Counted from the stretch's first letter, positions 8,329 to 17,647 are shown. The stretch: DNA of 64,000 nt from Planomicrobium soli (GCF_003014655.1 NZ_PYAT01000006.1:124001-188000), one strand, 5' to 3'. The notes: generated by a model from the letters alone, not told the origin. Program-made: numbers and translations.

Positions 8329-9402
8329 ATGACGACAGACCAAATTTCAATCACGACTGCTACGCACAAGAAAGAAAAGCCTTCACAGGATCAAGTGCCT
8401 TTTGGAACAATATTTACTGATCATATGTTTATGATGAATTATGATACAAACGAAGGGTGGCACGATCCGCGCATTGTTCCATACGCACCTATTTCACTGG
8501 ACCCGGCAGCCATGATTTTTCATTACGGGCAAACAGTTTTTGAAGGATTAAAAGCATATCGCGCTGAAGATGGCCGTATTTTATTGTTTCGGCCGGAGAA
8601 GAATTTTCAGCGGCTGAATCTTTCAAGTGACCGGTTAAGCATTCCGCCGATAGACGAGGAACGGATGTTGGAATACTTGATAAAACTTCTTGAAGTTGAA
8701 AAAGACTGGGTCCCTTCCACACTGAAAACTTCTTTATACATCCGCCCATTCATTATTTCAACAGAGCCTAATTTAGCTGTCGGACCTTCACGCACGTATA
8801 CGTTCATGATCATCCTTTCACCCGTCGGCTCCTATTTTCCAGGCGGCATTCGCCCAGTTACCATCCACGTCGAAGAGCAATTTACGCGTGCAGCAAAAGG
8901 CGGAACAGGAATGGCAAAAACAGCCGGGAATTACTCTTCGGGCTATCAAGCGCAGGCCATTGCAAAAAAGGAAGGAAATGCGGATGTATTATGGCTTGAC
9001 GGAGCGGAGAAGAAATATATCGAAGAAGTCGGCAGTATGAATATTTTCTTTAAAATCAATGGAGAAATCATCACCCCTGCATTGACGGGCAGTATACTAA
9101 AAGGAATTACGCGAATGTCCATCATAGAATTGCTCCAAAGCTGGGGCATGCCGGTAACTGAACGGAAAATATCCATCGAGGAAGTGTACCAGGCGTTTAC
9201 AGAGGGGACAATTGAAGAGGTATTTGGTACAGGCACAGCTGCAATCATCTCCCCGATCGGCGAATTGAATTGGCAGGGGCAGAAAATGATCATAAACAAT
9301 CATGAAATCGGAGAAGTCTCCCAAAAACTCTATGACACAATTACCGGTATTCAACGAGGCCAATTAGAAGATCCGTTTGGCTGGGTAGTCGCATTAAGTT
9401 AA
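8329..9402 (+). CDS. ilvE: branched-chain amino-acid aminotransferase
   Basis: This 357-residue fold-type IV PLP enzyme has the BCAT signature: FHYGQTVFEGLKAYR near residue 63, the PLP lysine in GMAKTAGNYS, and the EVGSMNIFF block. It interconverts branched-chain 2-oxo acids and amino acids with glutamate. Methionine salvage in this window lacks the last-step aminotransferase mtnE. In Bacillus, BCATs of this type (YbgE) can also transaminate 4-methylthio-2-oxobutyrate, so this enzyme could fill that step (inference). GAGGGAG precedes the ATG. Confidence 0.93.
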   Translation: MTTDQISITTATHKKEKPSQDQVPFGTIFTDHMFMMNYDTNEGWHDPRIVPYAPISLDPAAMIFHYGQTVFEGLKAYRAEDGRILLFRPEKNFQRLNLSSDRLSIPPIDEERMLEYLIKLLEVEKDWVPSTLKTSLYIRPFIISTEPNLAVGPSRTYTFMIILSPVGSYFPGGIRPVTIHVEEQFTRAAKGGTGMAKTAGNYSSGYQAQAIAKKEGNADVLWLDGAEKKYIEEVGSMNIFFKINGEIITPALTGSILKGITRMSIIELLQSWGMPVTERKISIEEVYQAFTEGTIEEVFGTGTAAIISPIGELNWQGQKMIINNHEIGEVSQKLYDTITGIQRGQLEDPFGWVVALS

Positions 9403-9433
9403 GACTATAAATTGGAGAAAAGGAGAGAGAGAA

Positions 9434-10306
9434 ATGGAGCATGTAACAGAAGGGTTTATTCCGGTAACAGGAGGAAACGTTTGGTATCGAATATCAGGCG
9501 ACGGCCCGGGCACCCCACTTTTGGTGTTGCACGGAGGCCCAGGCGGCATGAGCAATAGCAAAGACCCGCTTCGAAATCTTGGAAATGAGCGGCCGGTTAT
9601 TCACTATGACCAGCTGGGCTGTGGGAATTCTGAACGGCCGACCGACCTTTCTTTATGGACGGTTGAGCGATATGTCGAGGAACTTGGGCAAGTCCGGGAG
9701 GCACTTGGTTTGGATGAGGTACATATTCTAGGACATTCCTGGGGGACGATGCTTGCTTCTAGTTATCTTCTGACAAAGCCGGCCGGAGTCCAAAGCATTA
9801 TCTTTTCCGGACCTGCCCTCCATTCTCGTACATGGGAACGGGACCAACGGGAATACTTGAAACAATTTCCGCAAGAAATGCAAGATACCATTGAACGGCA
9901 TGAACGAGACAAGACAACATCGGCAAAAGAATACCAGGATGCTATGTATGCATTTTACAAACGCCATGTCTGCCGGTTAGATCCATGGCCGAAAGAGATG
10001 ATTAAAGAGTTTGAGAAAATGAATCACCAAATCTATAACTACATGTGGGGAGCTTCGGAATTTACCGTCACTGGCACATTGCAGGACTTTGACGTTACTG
10101 GAAGGTTGAGTGAAATTGAACTGCCGGCCTTATTTATGTGCGGTCAATACGATGAAGCAACTCCTGACACGACCGCTTACTATGCAAGCCTTTTGCCGGG
10201 CTCGGAATTTCACGTATTTGAAAATTGTTCCCACACTCCAGGTGAGGAAAACCCGGATGCCTATGAGAAAAAGGTCAGGGAATTTTTGAACCAGCAGATT
10301 TCATGA
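9434..10306 (+). CDS. proline iminopeptidase-family hydrolase
   Basis: The 290-residue protein is an alpha/beta hydrolase of peptidase family S33. It has the oxyanion motif HGGPGG (33-38), YDQLGCGNSE, the nucleophile elbow GHSWGT with Ser102, the acid region CGQYDEATP and a final NCSHTPGEE histidine. This pattern matches proline iminopeptidase/prolyl aminopeptidase of the tricorn-factor type, which removes N-terminal Pro or other hydrophobic residues from small peptides. It lies 31 nt after ilvE behind AAAAGGAGAG, probably the last gene of that unit. No signal peptide, so cytosolic. Confidence 0.85.
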   Translation: MEHVTEGFIPVTGGNVWYRISGDGPGTPLLVLHGGPGGMSNSKDPLRNLGNERPVIHYDQLGCGNSERPTDLSLWTVERYVEELGQVREALGLDEVHILGHSWGTMLASSYLLTKPAGVQSIIFSGPALHSRTWERDQREYLKQFPQEMQDTIERHERDKTTSAKEYQDAMYAFYKRHVCRLDPWPKEMIKEFEKMNHQIYNYMWGASEFTVTGTLQDFDVTGRLSEIELPALFMCGQYDEATPDTTAYYASLLPGSEFHVFENCSHTPGEENPDAYEKKVREFLNQQIS

Positions 10307-10371
10307 AAAATAATAAAGAATTTACTGCAGACGCATCCGTAACTCCGATTAAGCTTACAACTTAACCGGAA

Positions 10372-10401
10372 GGGACCTTCATGCTCAATGGAGGTCCTTT
10401 C
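10372..10401 (+). terminator. terminator after the iminopeptidase
   Basis: GGACCT (10373-10378) pairs with AGGTCC (10392-10397), then TTTCTTTC. The stem is modest but the position fits the operon end. Confidence 0.6.
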
Positions 10402-10553
10402 TTTCGCGCTTAAAATAAGCCGTTGCATTCAAGTGAGGAAAGAGTAAGACAGAATAAGGCTATTTAATAAGTATTTGTGTTACTCTAGAAAACGGTTGTT
10501 TTAAGGCAGTGCAAGTGAAACATAATAGTATACATAAGAGAGGTTCTAACCAA

Positions 10554-11765
10554 ATGGAAAACATGACAGGATTTAAAAGAGCGCGATTTGTGCTTCTTCT
10601 TGGAGCGCTAACTTCACTTATTCCTTTTACCATAGATATGTATTTGCCAGCATTCCCGATTCTTGCCGAAGTCTATTCCACAACGGCTTCTTCTGTTCAA
10701 TTAAGTTTGACAGCCTGTTTAATGGGCTTGGGGATCGGCCAGCTGGTGGCGGGAGCATTAAGCGATATGCACGGGCGTCGCCGGCCATTGATTGTTTCAT
10801 TAGTCGTTTATGTAGCAGCATCCATTGCATGCATGTTCGCACCGAACATTGGCGTATTAATTGCGATGCGTTTTGCCCAAGGGTTTGCAGCAGCAGCAGG
10901 GCTAGTTATTTCCCGGGCAATAGTACGTGATTTGGCTAGCGGTGCAGAACTGACCCGAGTATTGGCGTTGCTTATGGTCATCAGCAACGTCGTCCCTTTG
11001 CTGGCTCCTTCTGTTGGCAGCGGCGTTTTGCTTTTTGCAGATTGGAAAGGGATTTTCTTTGCTTTGGCAATCGTTGGTTTTATCCTTTTGTTGATTACCG
11101 CTTTTCGTATGAAGGAAAGCCTTCCTCTTGAAAAACGGACGCCTGCTAATTGGAAATCGACATTCGGCAACTTTGCGTCTATTCTCAAGAATCGGCAATT
11201 TACTGGATATGCGCTGGCTCAAGGTTTTCTGATCGGTGGAGTATTTGCCTATGTTGCAGGAACGCCGTTCATTTACCAGAATATTTACGGGGTTTCCCCT
11301 CAAGTATTCAGTTTGCTCTTTGGCATGAACGGATTCGGATTAATTTTCGGCAGCTACGCTGTCGGGCGTTTCTCGCATGTGTTTTCTGAAAAACGTTTTT
11401 TGGAATCGGCTTTGTACCTTGCCGCAGTTTCCGGTGCTGTTTTGCTGGCTGTTGTTGTAATGGGAGGGCCTTTATGGGCAGTAGCGATTCCAATTTTCTT
11501 CTTCGTCACTACTGTCGGCGTTGTAGCACCATCTTCTTTCGCTCTCGCAATGCAATCCCAAACCCGTGCAGCGGGAAGTGCATCGGCCTTACTCGGACTC
11601 GTTCCTTTTGTACTGGGTGCATTGACTGCACCGCTTGTCGGGATTGCCGGAGAAGAAACCGCTGTTCCAATGGGACTTACTATCTTCTTCATGAGCTTTA
11701 TTGCTTTGGTGGCGTATCATTTTCTAGCCAAAAAAGCAGTGGCAACTGGCTATGAAGAAAGTTGA
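10554..11765 (+). CDS. Bcr/CflA family MFS drug efflux transporter
   Basis: Read from the ATG at 10554 (AGAGAGG upstream) the protein has 403 residues and 12 hydrophobic segments, typical of the drug:H+ antiporter DHA1 Bcr/CflA subgroup. Diagnostic motifs are FTIDMYLPAFP in helix 1, the inter-helix loop GALSDMHGRRRP, and RFAQGFAAAAGLVISRAIVRD. An upstream GTG at 10509 extends the frame but lacks a ribosome site. Family members export bicyclomycin, chloramphenicol-type or other small molecules; the substrate here is unknown. It is a single-gene unit ended by a terminator. Confidence 0.88.
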   Translation: MENMTGFKRARFVLLLGALTSLIPFTIDMYLPAFPILAEVYSTTASSVQLSLTACLMGLGIGQLVAGALSDMHGRRRPLIVSLVVYVAASIACMFAPNIGVLIAMRFAQGFAAAAGLVISRAIVRDLASGAELTRVLALLMVISNVVPLLAPSVGSGVLLFADWKGIFFALAIVGFILLLITAFRMKESLPLEKRTPANWKSTFGNFASILKNRQFTGYALAQGFLIGGVFAYVAGTPFIYQNIYGVSPQVFSLLFGMNGFGLIFGSYAVGRFSHVFSEKRFLESALYLAAVSGAVLLAVVVMGGPLWAVAIPIFFFVTTVGVVAPSSFALAMQSQTRAAGSASALLGLVPFVLGALTAPLVGIAGEETAVPMGLTIFFMSFIALVAYHFLAKKAVATGYEES

Positions 11766-11785
11766 AATATCAATTTTAAGAAAGA

Positions 11786-11817
11786 AACCTTTTTCCTTTA
11801 CGGAAGAAGGTTTTTTT
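11786..11817 (+). terminator. terminator of the Bcr-type transporter
   Basis: AACCTTTTTCC pairs with GGAAGAAGGTT (one G-U) around TTTAC, followed by seven T. Confidence 0.85.
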
Positions 11818-11995
11818 ATGCTGAAATTCCTGCATTAATCGTAAGGGAAATGTTTAAAAAAGAGATGGAGCGTTAAAAAGATAAATTTATGTACCGTACT
11901 ATTAATTATTTTTAGTAATTTCAAAAACCGTCTAGTCAAAAAGATGCAAACGCCTATATAATTAGAAAATCTTATAGGAATTTGTGGTGAAGTAA

Positions 11996-13570
11996 ATGGA
12001 CTTTTTACCTGAATTGATAATGTATATTTTAATAGTTTCAATAGGAGGAATGATAAGTTTATTCTTATCTATCTATGCCTTTCTAAAATTAAGAGATGCA
12101 CCGGGAGGAAAGTATTTTATTTTAGCGGCAGCCATGTCGGCTATTTTTACTCTCGCCTATGCTTTTGAACTGGCAAGCACCTCTTTGGACGAAATCAAAT
12201 TCTGGCTAAAAATAGAATACTTGGCACTGCCGTTTTTGCCATTATTCGTACTGTTGATGTGCTTTGACTATGTGGGACAAAAGGTGAAGAGAGGGATCAG
12301 GAATAGCCTTTTTGGCATTGCAACCCTTACCGTTCTAATGCAAACCACTAATGATTTTCATCATTTCTATTACACATCAATAGGGTTAAAAACAGACACT
12401 CCTTTTGCAATTGCCGATCTTGAGGGCGGTCCCTGGTTCTATATACATTCTCTTTTTCTTTATGGATGCATCGGAGCGAGTATAGTAATTTTGTTCAGGC
12501 AACTAAGAAATAAAAATTTCAAGTTTCAGATGCAAGTTTTACTGATGATAGCAGGAGTGCTTGTTCCCGTCGTTGCAAGCTTTTTCTACGTAGCTGACGT
12601 TACTCCGCATGGAATTGACCTAGGACCAGTTTTCATGAGCGTTTCATTTATCTTACACGGCATCGCCCTTTTGCCGTTTCAAATGTTTAACGTGGCGCCT
12701 ATCGCGCGGGATACAGTGTTTGAAAGCATGGAAGAAGGCGCCATTGTATTGAATCAGAACAATGTTATTGTGGATTACAATCAGGCGATCTTAAAGATTT
12801 TGCCTGTACTGCAAAAGCTAGCAATTGGAAAAGCAGTTGGAGAAGTGCTTTCAGAGAGCCGCCTGCTAGTGAAAATCATCTTGCGTGAACAGAAATGCGA
12901 TTATGAGTTATATATAGATGGAAAGCTGCTGCATTTTCAGATCCGTTTTTCGCCGGTGCTCAATAAAAAAGATGTGGTTGTTGGAAAAATTGTTACGTTT
13001 GTTAACGTAACAGAAAGAGTGGAGATGGAAAGGACGCTTAAGCAGTTGGCGAGCATCGATGGACTGACCCAAGTTTTCAACCGGACCTTCTTTTTAAAGA
13101 AAGCTGAAGAAGTATTTTCCCGACTATCTGTTGACGGGGGAAAGGCCTCGGTCATTATGTTTGATATTGACCATTTTAAAAAGGTCAACGATACATTCGG
13201 GCATGCCACAGGAGACACGGTTTTATCGTATATCGCCCGAATGGCAACGGAGAGTTTAAGGGAAGGGGATATCCTTGGACGATATGGAGGCGAAGAATTT
13301 GTGGTTTGTTTGCCTGATACTTCTATAGACGCAGCACAAAAAGTAGCCGAGGCACTGCGAAAGGAAATTTCAGAAAGCTATCTGATGATCGAAGGAAAGC
13401 GGCTTGATCTTACATTGAGCTTTGGAATATCTGAAGCGCAAATAGATGCAGGAGAGTTTGGCTGCTCAATACAAGATGTAATGGGGAAAGCGGATCAAGC
13501 GCTTTATGCGGCAAAGGAAAACGGAAGAAACCGAGTTGAACTGTTCATGAAGCAATTTTATCCTATCTGA
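11996..13570 (+). CDS. 7TM-PAS-GGDEF diguanylate cyclase
   Basis: The 524-residue membrane protein has seven hydrophobic segments in residues ~1-225, the arrangement of the histidine-kinase 7TM N-terminal sensor region. A PAS-like domain follows (~240-350), then a GGDEF domain (~365-520). The active-site motif is RYGGEEF (GGEEF at 431-435), and the inhibitory I-site REGD lies exactly five residues before it, so the enzyme should be active and product-inhibited. It would make c-di-GMP from two GTP at the inner membrane face. GGTGA precedes the ATG. The signal is unknown. Confidence 0.9.
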   Translation: MDFLPELIMYILIVSIGGMISLFLSIYAFLKLRDAPGGKYFILAAAMSAIFTLAYAFELASTSLDEIKFWLKIEYLALPFLPLFVLLMCFDYVGQKVKRGIRNSLFGIATLTVLMQTTNDFHHFYYTSIGLKTDTPFAIADLEGGPWFYIHSLFLYGCIGASIVILFRQLRNKNFKFQMQVLLMIAGVLVPVVASFFYVADVTPHGIDLGPVFMSVSFILHGIALLPFQMFNVAPIARDTVFESMEEGAIVLNQNNVIVDYNQAILKILPVLQKLAIGKAVGEVLSESRLLVKIILREQKCDYELYIDGKLLHFQIRFSPVLNKKDVVVGKIVTFVNVTERVEMERTLKQLASIDGLTQVFNRTFFLKKAEEVFSRLSVDGGKASVIMFDIDHFKKVNDTFGHATGDTVLSYIARMATESLREGDILGRYGGEEFVVCLPDTSIDAAQKVAEALRKEISESYLMIEGKRLDLTLSFGISEAQIDAGEFGCSIQDVMGKADQALYAAKENGRNRVELFMKQFYPI

Positions 13571-13581
13571 AAAAAATCAAG

Positions 13582-13612
13582 ACCCTAGAGGCATGGTCTC
13601 TACGGTTTTTTT
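13582..13612 (+). terminator. terminator of the 7TM diguanylate cyclase gene
   Basis: ACCCTAGAG pairs with CTCTACGGT (one C-C mismatch) around GCATGGT, followed by T residues. Confidence 0.65.
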
Positions 13613-13697
13613 ATTTACAGCATTTTTACATAAGTCCTATACTGCCTTAAGAATATACTTCTATGGTGTAAGTAACCAGCTTAAGGAGGTATAAAAA

Positions 13698-14579
13698 ATG
13701 GAAGAGATCCCAAAGCGCAATGTATTGACCCTGTCGCAAAAGTTGATGGTGTTTACTTTATCCATGTCTTTATACGGGCTTTCTAGTTTGGCCGAAGAGT
13801 TATTGCCGGCATTAAGATTAGGGCCGCTTGTTCTGTCTGCCGAGTATTTTGCATTTGTTCCGCTAACTTTGTGCATGTTGTTCCATCCTTTGTATACAGC
13901 AGCAGGAGCTGCGACGGGAGGCTTACTGTTCGGCGGCGTTTTAGTCGGCCAATTCGGCGGAATCGGGGAACTTGAACAGTTTATTGCACTTGCTCTTGGT
14001 TTATTTGTGGCGGGGAGTCTGGTGAAAAATCCGAAAAGCCGAAAACAAATTTCGATTGCAGCCTTGGGAGGCGCCGTCATTTATCATGGCATTGGAAGTG
14101 CTACCGATATCCAGCAAGTGCTGTTAGGTGCAGGCGAACTGCGAGCAGTGCCAGGGTTAGCGGAAATCTTGATCATTGCAGAAATTGGTTCTTTTATGAG
14201 CGCGATCCTTGTCTCCAGTCTGGTATTCGGCTTACTTCCAGTGTTGTACCTGGTTCCGTATTTGCATGGTAAAATAGAACCGGCATTGGGTCTGTATGCT
14301 CGTGGCCAAAAACAACCATTGGCTGAAAAACCTCTGCCAAATACAAAGGTCATTGCAGCGGCTATTGCATTGGTTGGTCTCGCATTCGTCTCTGACTTTT
14401 TGTACGAGGCAGGTATCAATTTAGAATGGCAGGCAAACTTCGCTGAAGCCTCCGGCAATTGGGTGCTTTGGCTGAATCTTATCGCTGCTGCTGTTGTAGC
14501 AGGTATGACAATGACGTTGATGGCAAAACACAAACATCGTTCCTTGACTACACATTCCCATGAAGACCGCTTCTTATAA
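13698..14579 (+). CDS. orphan multi-pass membrane protein
   Basis: I do not recognise this 293-residue protein. It has about eight hydrophobic segments. The first half contains small-residue-rich helices (HPLYTAAGAATGGLLFGGVLVG and following) reminiscent of ECF-transporter S components, and it ends in a cytosolic His/Lys-rich tail (KHKHRSLTTHSHED). No ATPase or T component lies nearby and there is no vitamin riboswitch in front, so the ECF idea is only a resemblance. A perfect TAAGGAGGT site lies before the ATG, which suggests good translation. It is monocistronic, with a strong terminator. Confidence 0.6.
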   Translation: MEEIPKRNVLTLSQKLMVFTLSMSLYGLSSLAEELLPALRLGPLVLSAEYFAFVPLTLCMLFHPLYTAAGAATGGLLFGGVLVGQFGGIGELEQFIALALGLFVAGSLVKNPKSRKQISIAALGGAVIYHGIGSATDIQQVLLGAGELRAVPGLAEILIIAEIGSFMSAILVSSLVFGLLPVLYLVPYLHGKIEPALGLYARGQKQPLAEKPLPNTKVIAAAIALVGLAFVSDFLYEAGINLEWQANFAEASGNWVLWLNLIAAAVVAGMTMTLMAKHKHRSLTTHSHEDRFL

Positions 14580-14610
14580 TAGAAAACTAACTGTGAATAA
14601 TGAGTTAAGG

Positions 14611-14639
14611 AATCTTCGAGACATCGAAGATTTTTTATT
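14611..14639 (+). terminator. terminator of the orphan membrane-protein gene
   Basis: AATCTTCGA and TCGAAGATT pair perfectly around GACA, followed by TTTTATTT. Confidence 0.85.
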
Positions 14640-14718
14640 TTGCCAAAATAAAAGACTAGGCGGAAGGCTTTATTATTAAATTTATTTTTTATTAGTTTTC
14701 ATCAATGCATGAACGCTG

Positions 14719-14748
14719 TTGACAAGCTTAAATTGCTTCAGGTAAACT
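14719..14748 (+). promoter_or_regulatory. sigma-A promoter of the lysine-riboswitch operon
   Basis: TTGACA (14719-14724) and TAAACT (14743-14748) are 18 nt apart. Transcription would begin near 14756, before the upstream hairpin and aptamer. Confidence 0.65.
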
Positions 14749-14772
14749 AAATAACAGAATTGAATAATAATA

Positions 14773-14795
14773 ACCTCACTGTTTGCAAGTGAGGT
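14773..14795 (+). other. hairpin overlapping the riboswitch P1 strand
   Basis: ACCTCACT (14773-14780) is perfectly complementary to AGTGAGGT (14788-14795). The right arm shares GAGGT with the 5' strand of P1 of the lysine aptamer (14791-14797), so the two helices exclude each other. Confidence 0.55.
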
Positions 14796-14965
14796 AGAGG
14801 CGCGGTATTTAACAGTCCTAAGTGGAGTTTGAGAAGCTATGATTCTTAGGAGAAGGAACTATCGCCGAAGTTTTTAATATTTCTCCGTATTATTTGCTGG
14901 GTCTGCAGTTAAGAGCTGCAGGACTATCTTGATTGCCTTCCCAGGCGTTCAAGGTGTGCTATCTC
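14791..14965 (+). ncRNA. lysine riboswitch (L-box)
   Basis: The leader carries the L-box blocks in order: P1 strand GAGGTAG followed by AGGCGCGG, GGAACTATCGCCGAAG, the TATTATTTGCTGGG segment, CTGCAGTT...AGCTGCAG, GGACTATCTTGA, and the closing P1 strand CTATCTC (14959-14965). Lysine binding stabilises P1 and lets the terminator at 15006 form. The genes below encode an amino-acid ABC importer, which the riboswitch assigns to lysine. Confidence 0.92.
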
Positions 14966-15005
14966 AATTGGGACCGGAAGAGGATTAAGGCAACTATACA
15001 TAGTT

Positions 15006-15034
15006 CGGCTTGAGTCTATCTCAGGCCGTTTTTT
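15006..15034 (+). terminator. lysine-riboswitch terminator
   Basis: CGGCTTGAG (15006-15014) pairs with CTCAGGCCG (15020-15028, one G-U) and six T follow. It lies 40 nt after P1 and 60 nt before the first coding start. Confidence 0.88.
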
Positions 15035-15093
15035 ATGCAAGTTGTCTTTTTTGTATAGATAAAGCCATGGGGAAATTAAAGGGGGAAAAGAAA

Positions 15094-15936
15094 ATGAAGA
15101 AAAAGTTATCAATGTTCACGGTTATGTTTTTGGCAGCCATGCTGTTTTTGGCAGGGTGCGGTTCAGGCGGTTCTGACTCCGGCACTTCAGGCGGTGGAGA
15201 AGATAATACATTCAAGGTAGGTATGGAAGCTGCTTATGCTCCGTTCAACTGGACACAAGGGGATGATTCCAACGGTGCCATTAAAATTGACGGCAACGCA
15301 GAATATGCAGGCGGATACGACGTGGAAATTGCAAAACGGGTGGCAGAAGACTTGGGCAAAGAATTGGTTATAGTCAAAACAGAGTGGGACGGCCTTGTAC
15401 CAGCCCTTACTTCAGGTAAAATCGATGCGATCATTGCAGGAATGTCGCCGACAGCAGAACGTAAAGAAACAATCGACTTTTCAGATCATTACTATACGTC
15501 AGAGTTAGTGATGGTGGTTAAAAAAGGCGGTAATTACGAAGGTGCAACGTCACTTGCAGACTTTAACGGCGCAAAAGTTACAGCACAGCTGAACACCTTC
15601 CATTACTCAGTTATCGACCAAATTGAAGGGGTATCCAAGCAAACAGCTATGGAAAGTTTCCCGGCAATGCGGGTAGCTTTGGAATCTGGGATGATTGATG
15701 GATACGTATCAGAGCGTCCGGAAGCGGTCAGCGCTTCAGCAGCCAATGAGAACTTTGCAATGGTTGAGTTTACGGATGGATTTGAAACGTCAGAAGAAGA
15801 TACAGCGATTGCTGTGGGGCTTATAAAAGGCAGCGAATTGACAGAACAAATCAATGAAAGCTTGAAGGCGATTTCTGAAGAAGAGCGCCAGGAAATTATG
15901 GATACAGCTATTCAGAATCAACCGGCTGCACAATAA
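15094..15936 (+). CDS. lysine-binding lipoprotein of an ABC importer
   Basis: The 280-residue protein starts at ATG 15094 behind GGGGGAAAAG. A longer frame starting inside the terminator hairpin is not credible. Residues 1-23 are a lipoprotein signal with lipobox LAGC, followed by a Gly/Ser linker. The mature part is a family-3 solute-binding protein: VGMEAAYAPFNW at the start, GLVPALTSGKIDAIIAGMSPT, and a C-terminal AIAVGLIKGSELTEQIN. Such proteins capture polar amino acids. The upstream lysine riboswitch makes lysine the best ligand prediction. A perfect hairpin follows the stop, before the permease gene. Confidence 0.9.
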   Translation: MKKKLSMFTVMFLAAMLFLAGCGSGGSDSGTSGGGEDNTFKVGMEAAYAPFNWTQGDDSNGAIKIDGNAEYAGGYDVEIAKRVAEDLGKELVIVKTEWDGLVPALTSGKIDAIIAGMSPTAERKETIDFSDHYYTSELVMVVKKGGNYEGATSLADFNGAKVTAQLNTFHYSVIDQIEGVSKQTAMESFPAMRVALESGMIDGYVSERPEAVSASAANENFAMVEFTDGFETSEEDTAIAVGLIKGSELTEQINESLKAISEEERQEIMDTAIQNQPAAQ

Positions 15937-15949
15937 TGCAATGTTGGTG

Positions 15950-15979
15950 CCGACTGCATCTAGATGCAGTCGGTTTTGT
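15950..15979 (+). terminator. intra-operon hairpin after the binding-protein gene
   Basis: CCGACTGCATCTAGATGCAG plus TCGG is a perfect 24-nt palindrome (15950-15973) followed by TTTTG. It probably acts as a partial terminator or 3' stabiliser, giving more binding protein than permease. Confidence 0.7.
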
Positions 15980-16102
15980 GTTTTTCCTGCTCCGGAAACT
16001 AGCCGGGAAGAAATACTTAATCCGATAAAACCTGCTTGGGCCAGAACCAGTATATGCCCAGGCTGACTATCCCTTAATTGAAGTTTTACTAGGAGGAGAA
16101 CA

Positions 16103-16870
16103 ATGAGTTACGAATGGTTTATTAGCATAATTTCAAATAACTGGCCAATGTTTTTGCGCGGCGCGGGCATGACGCTTCTGATATCTGTAATCGGTACCAT
16201 AATCGGCGCTATAATCGGGCTGGCAATCGGAATTGTCCATACTATTCCAATGCCTGAACGAGGCATCAAGAAGTTTCTTTTGAAAATCATTAATTTCATT
16301 CTTTCCGCTTATATTGAGTTTTTCCGCGGAACGCCAATGATCGTCCAGGCAATGGTTATTTTTTATGGCTCTGCCTTAGCGTTCGGCATCAATATGGATG
16401 TATTTTTAGCGGCGGTTTTTATCGTCTCCATTAATACCGGCGCTTACATGTCGGAAATCGTTCGGGGCGGAATCATTTCTGTAGATAAAGGGCAGTTCGA
16501 ATCTGCCCAAGCTATTGGAATGAACCATTTCCAGACTATGATGTATATTGTGCTGCCGCAAGTAATACGCAACATCTTGCCTGCAACAGGCAACCAGTTT
16601 GTCATCAATATTAAGGATACTGCTGTATTGAGTGTCATTGGCGTCACGGAACTATTTTTTCAAACGAGAACGGTATCAGGAAATAACTTTCGCTATTTTG
16701 AATCGTTCTTTGTTGCCTGTATATTGTATTTCATCATGACGTTTACGATCACTTTACTATTGCGCAGACTTGAAAAAAGATTGGATGGCCCTGAAAACTA
16801 CAGCATGATCGGCGGACTGCCTATGCAAGTGGCAAAGCCCGAAGACACTGAGCACAAAATCAAAATCTGA
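16103..16870 (+). CDS. amino-acid ABC transporter permease (lysine)
   Basis: The 255-residue integral membrane protein belongs to the HisMQ family. It has about five to six helices and the EAA-type loop AQAIGMNHFQTMMYIVLPQVIRNILP, which contacts the ATPase. Another family landmark is EFFRGTPMIVQ. AGGAGGAG lies just before the ATG. It sits between the binding protein and ATPase genes and forms a homodimeric channel in such importers. The C-terminal ~35 residues are hydrophilic and cytosolic. Specificity for lysine is inferred only from the riboswitch. Confidence 0.9.
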   Translation: MSYEWFISIISNNWPMFLRGAGMTLLISVIGTIIGAIIGLAIGIVHTIPMPERGIKKFLLKIINFILSAYIEFFRGTPMIVQAMVIFYGSALAFGINMDVFLAAVFIVSINTGAYMSEIVRGGIISVDKGQFESAQAIGMNHFQTMMYIVLPQVIRNILPATGNQFVINIKDTAVLSVIGVTELFFQTRTVSGNNFRYFESFFVACILYFIMTFTITLLLRRLEKRLDGPENYSMIGGLPMQVAKPEDTEHKIKI

Positions 16871-16903
16871 GGATAGCAACTCAAGAATGGAAGAGGAGAC
16901 TTT

Positions 16904-17638
16904 ATGGAGAAAGTAATTGAGATACAACATTTAAGCAAATCGTTTGGCACTCATGAAGTCTTGAAAGATATCGATTTTTCAGTCCATAAAGGAGAAGTGG
17001 TTTGTGTAATCGGTTCGTCCGGATCCGGCAAATCAACTCTTCTCCGCTGCATCAACTTACTGGAAAAGCCAAGCGGCGGCCAAATCATCTACAATAGTGA
17101 GAATATACTGGATGACCGCCATGACATTCATGCATACCGAACCAAACTCGGCATGGTATTCCAGCAGTTCAACTTGTTTAATAACCACGACGTCATCAAT
17201 AATTGCACAGTCGGGCAAGTGAAAGTTTTGAAACGGCGAAAAGAAGAAGCTGAAAAAGTGGCATTAAAGTATTTGAAAGTGGTTGGTATGGATCAGTATG
17301 TCAACGCAAAAGCGCGGCAATTATCCGGTGGGCAAAAACAACGGGTGGCCATTGCCCGGGCTTTGTCAATGGAGCCGGATGTGATGCTGTTTGATGAACC
17401 GACCTCCGCTCTTGATCCGGAAATGGTCGGAGAAGTTTTGAAAGTCATGAAAGATTTGGCGAAAAGTGGATTGACGATGCTGATTGTGACACACGAAATG
17501 GAATTTGCGAAGGAAGTTTCGGACCGCGTGGTGTTCATGGATAAAGGTGTGATTGTAGAAGAAGGTCCGCCGGAACAAATCTTTAATAACCCGGCACATG
17601 AGCGGACGCGAGAATTTCTGAAGCGTACTTTGAAATAG
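16904..17638 (+). CDS. amino-acid ABC transporter ATP-binding protein (lysine)
   Basis: The 244-residue ATPase has Walker [10 protein letters not shown] (37-45), the Q-loop VFQQFNLF, signature LSGGQ, Walker B VMLFDEP, and the H-loop IVTHE. This is the complete set of the GlnQ/HisP class, which drives polar amino-acid uptake. GGAAGAGGAGA precedes the ATG. It is the last gene of the riboswitch operon, 33 nt after the permease, and a long perfect terminator follows. No frameshift or missing motif. Confidence 0.93.
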   Translation: MEKVIEIQHLSKSFGTHEVLKDIDFSVHKGEVVCVIGSSGSGKSTLLRCINLLEKPSGGQIIYNSENILDDRHDIHAYRTKLGMVFQQFNLFNNHDVINNCTVGQVKVLKRRKEEAEKVALKYLKVVGMDQYVNAKARQLSGGQKQRVAIARALSMEPDVMLFDEPTSALDPEMVGEVLKVMKDLAKSGLTMLIVTHEMEFAKEVSDRVVFMDKGVIVEEGPPEQIFNNPAHERTREFLKRTLK

Positions 17639-17647
17639 TAACTTTAT

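Noticed and set aside
15010-15093. N-terminal extension of the lysine-binding protein frame back to 15010
   Set aside because: It begins at a TTG inside the riboswitch terminator hairpin and lacks a ribosome site; the ATG at 15094 has a good site and is followed by a proper lipoprotein signal.
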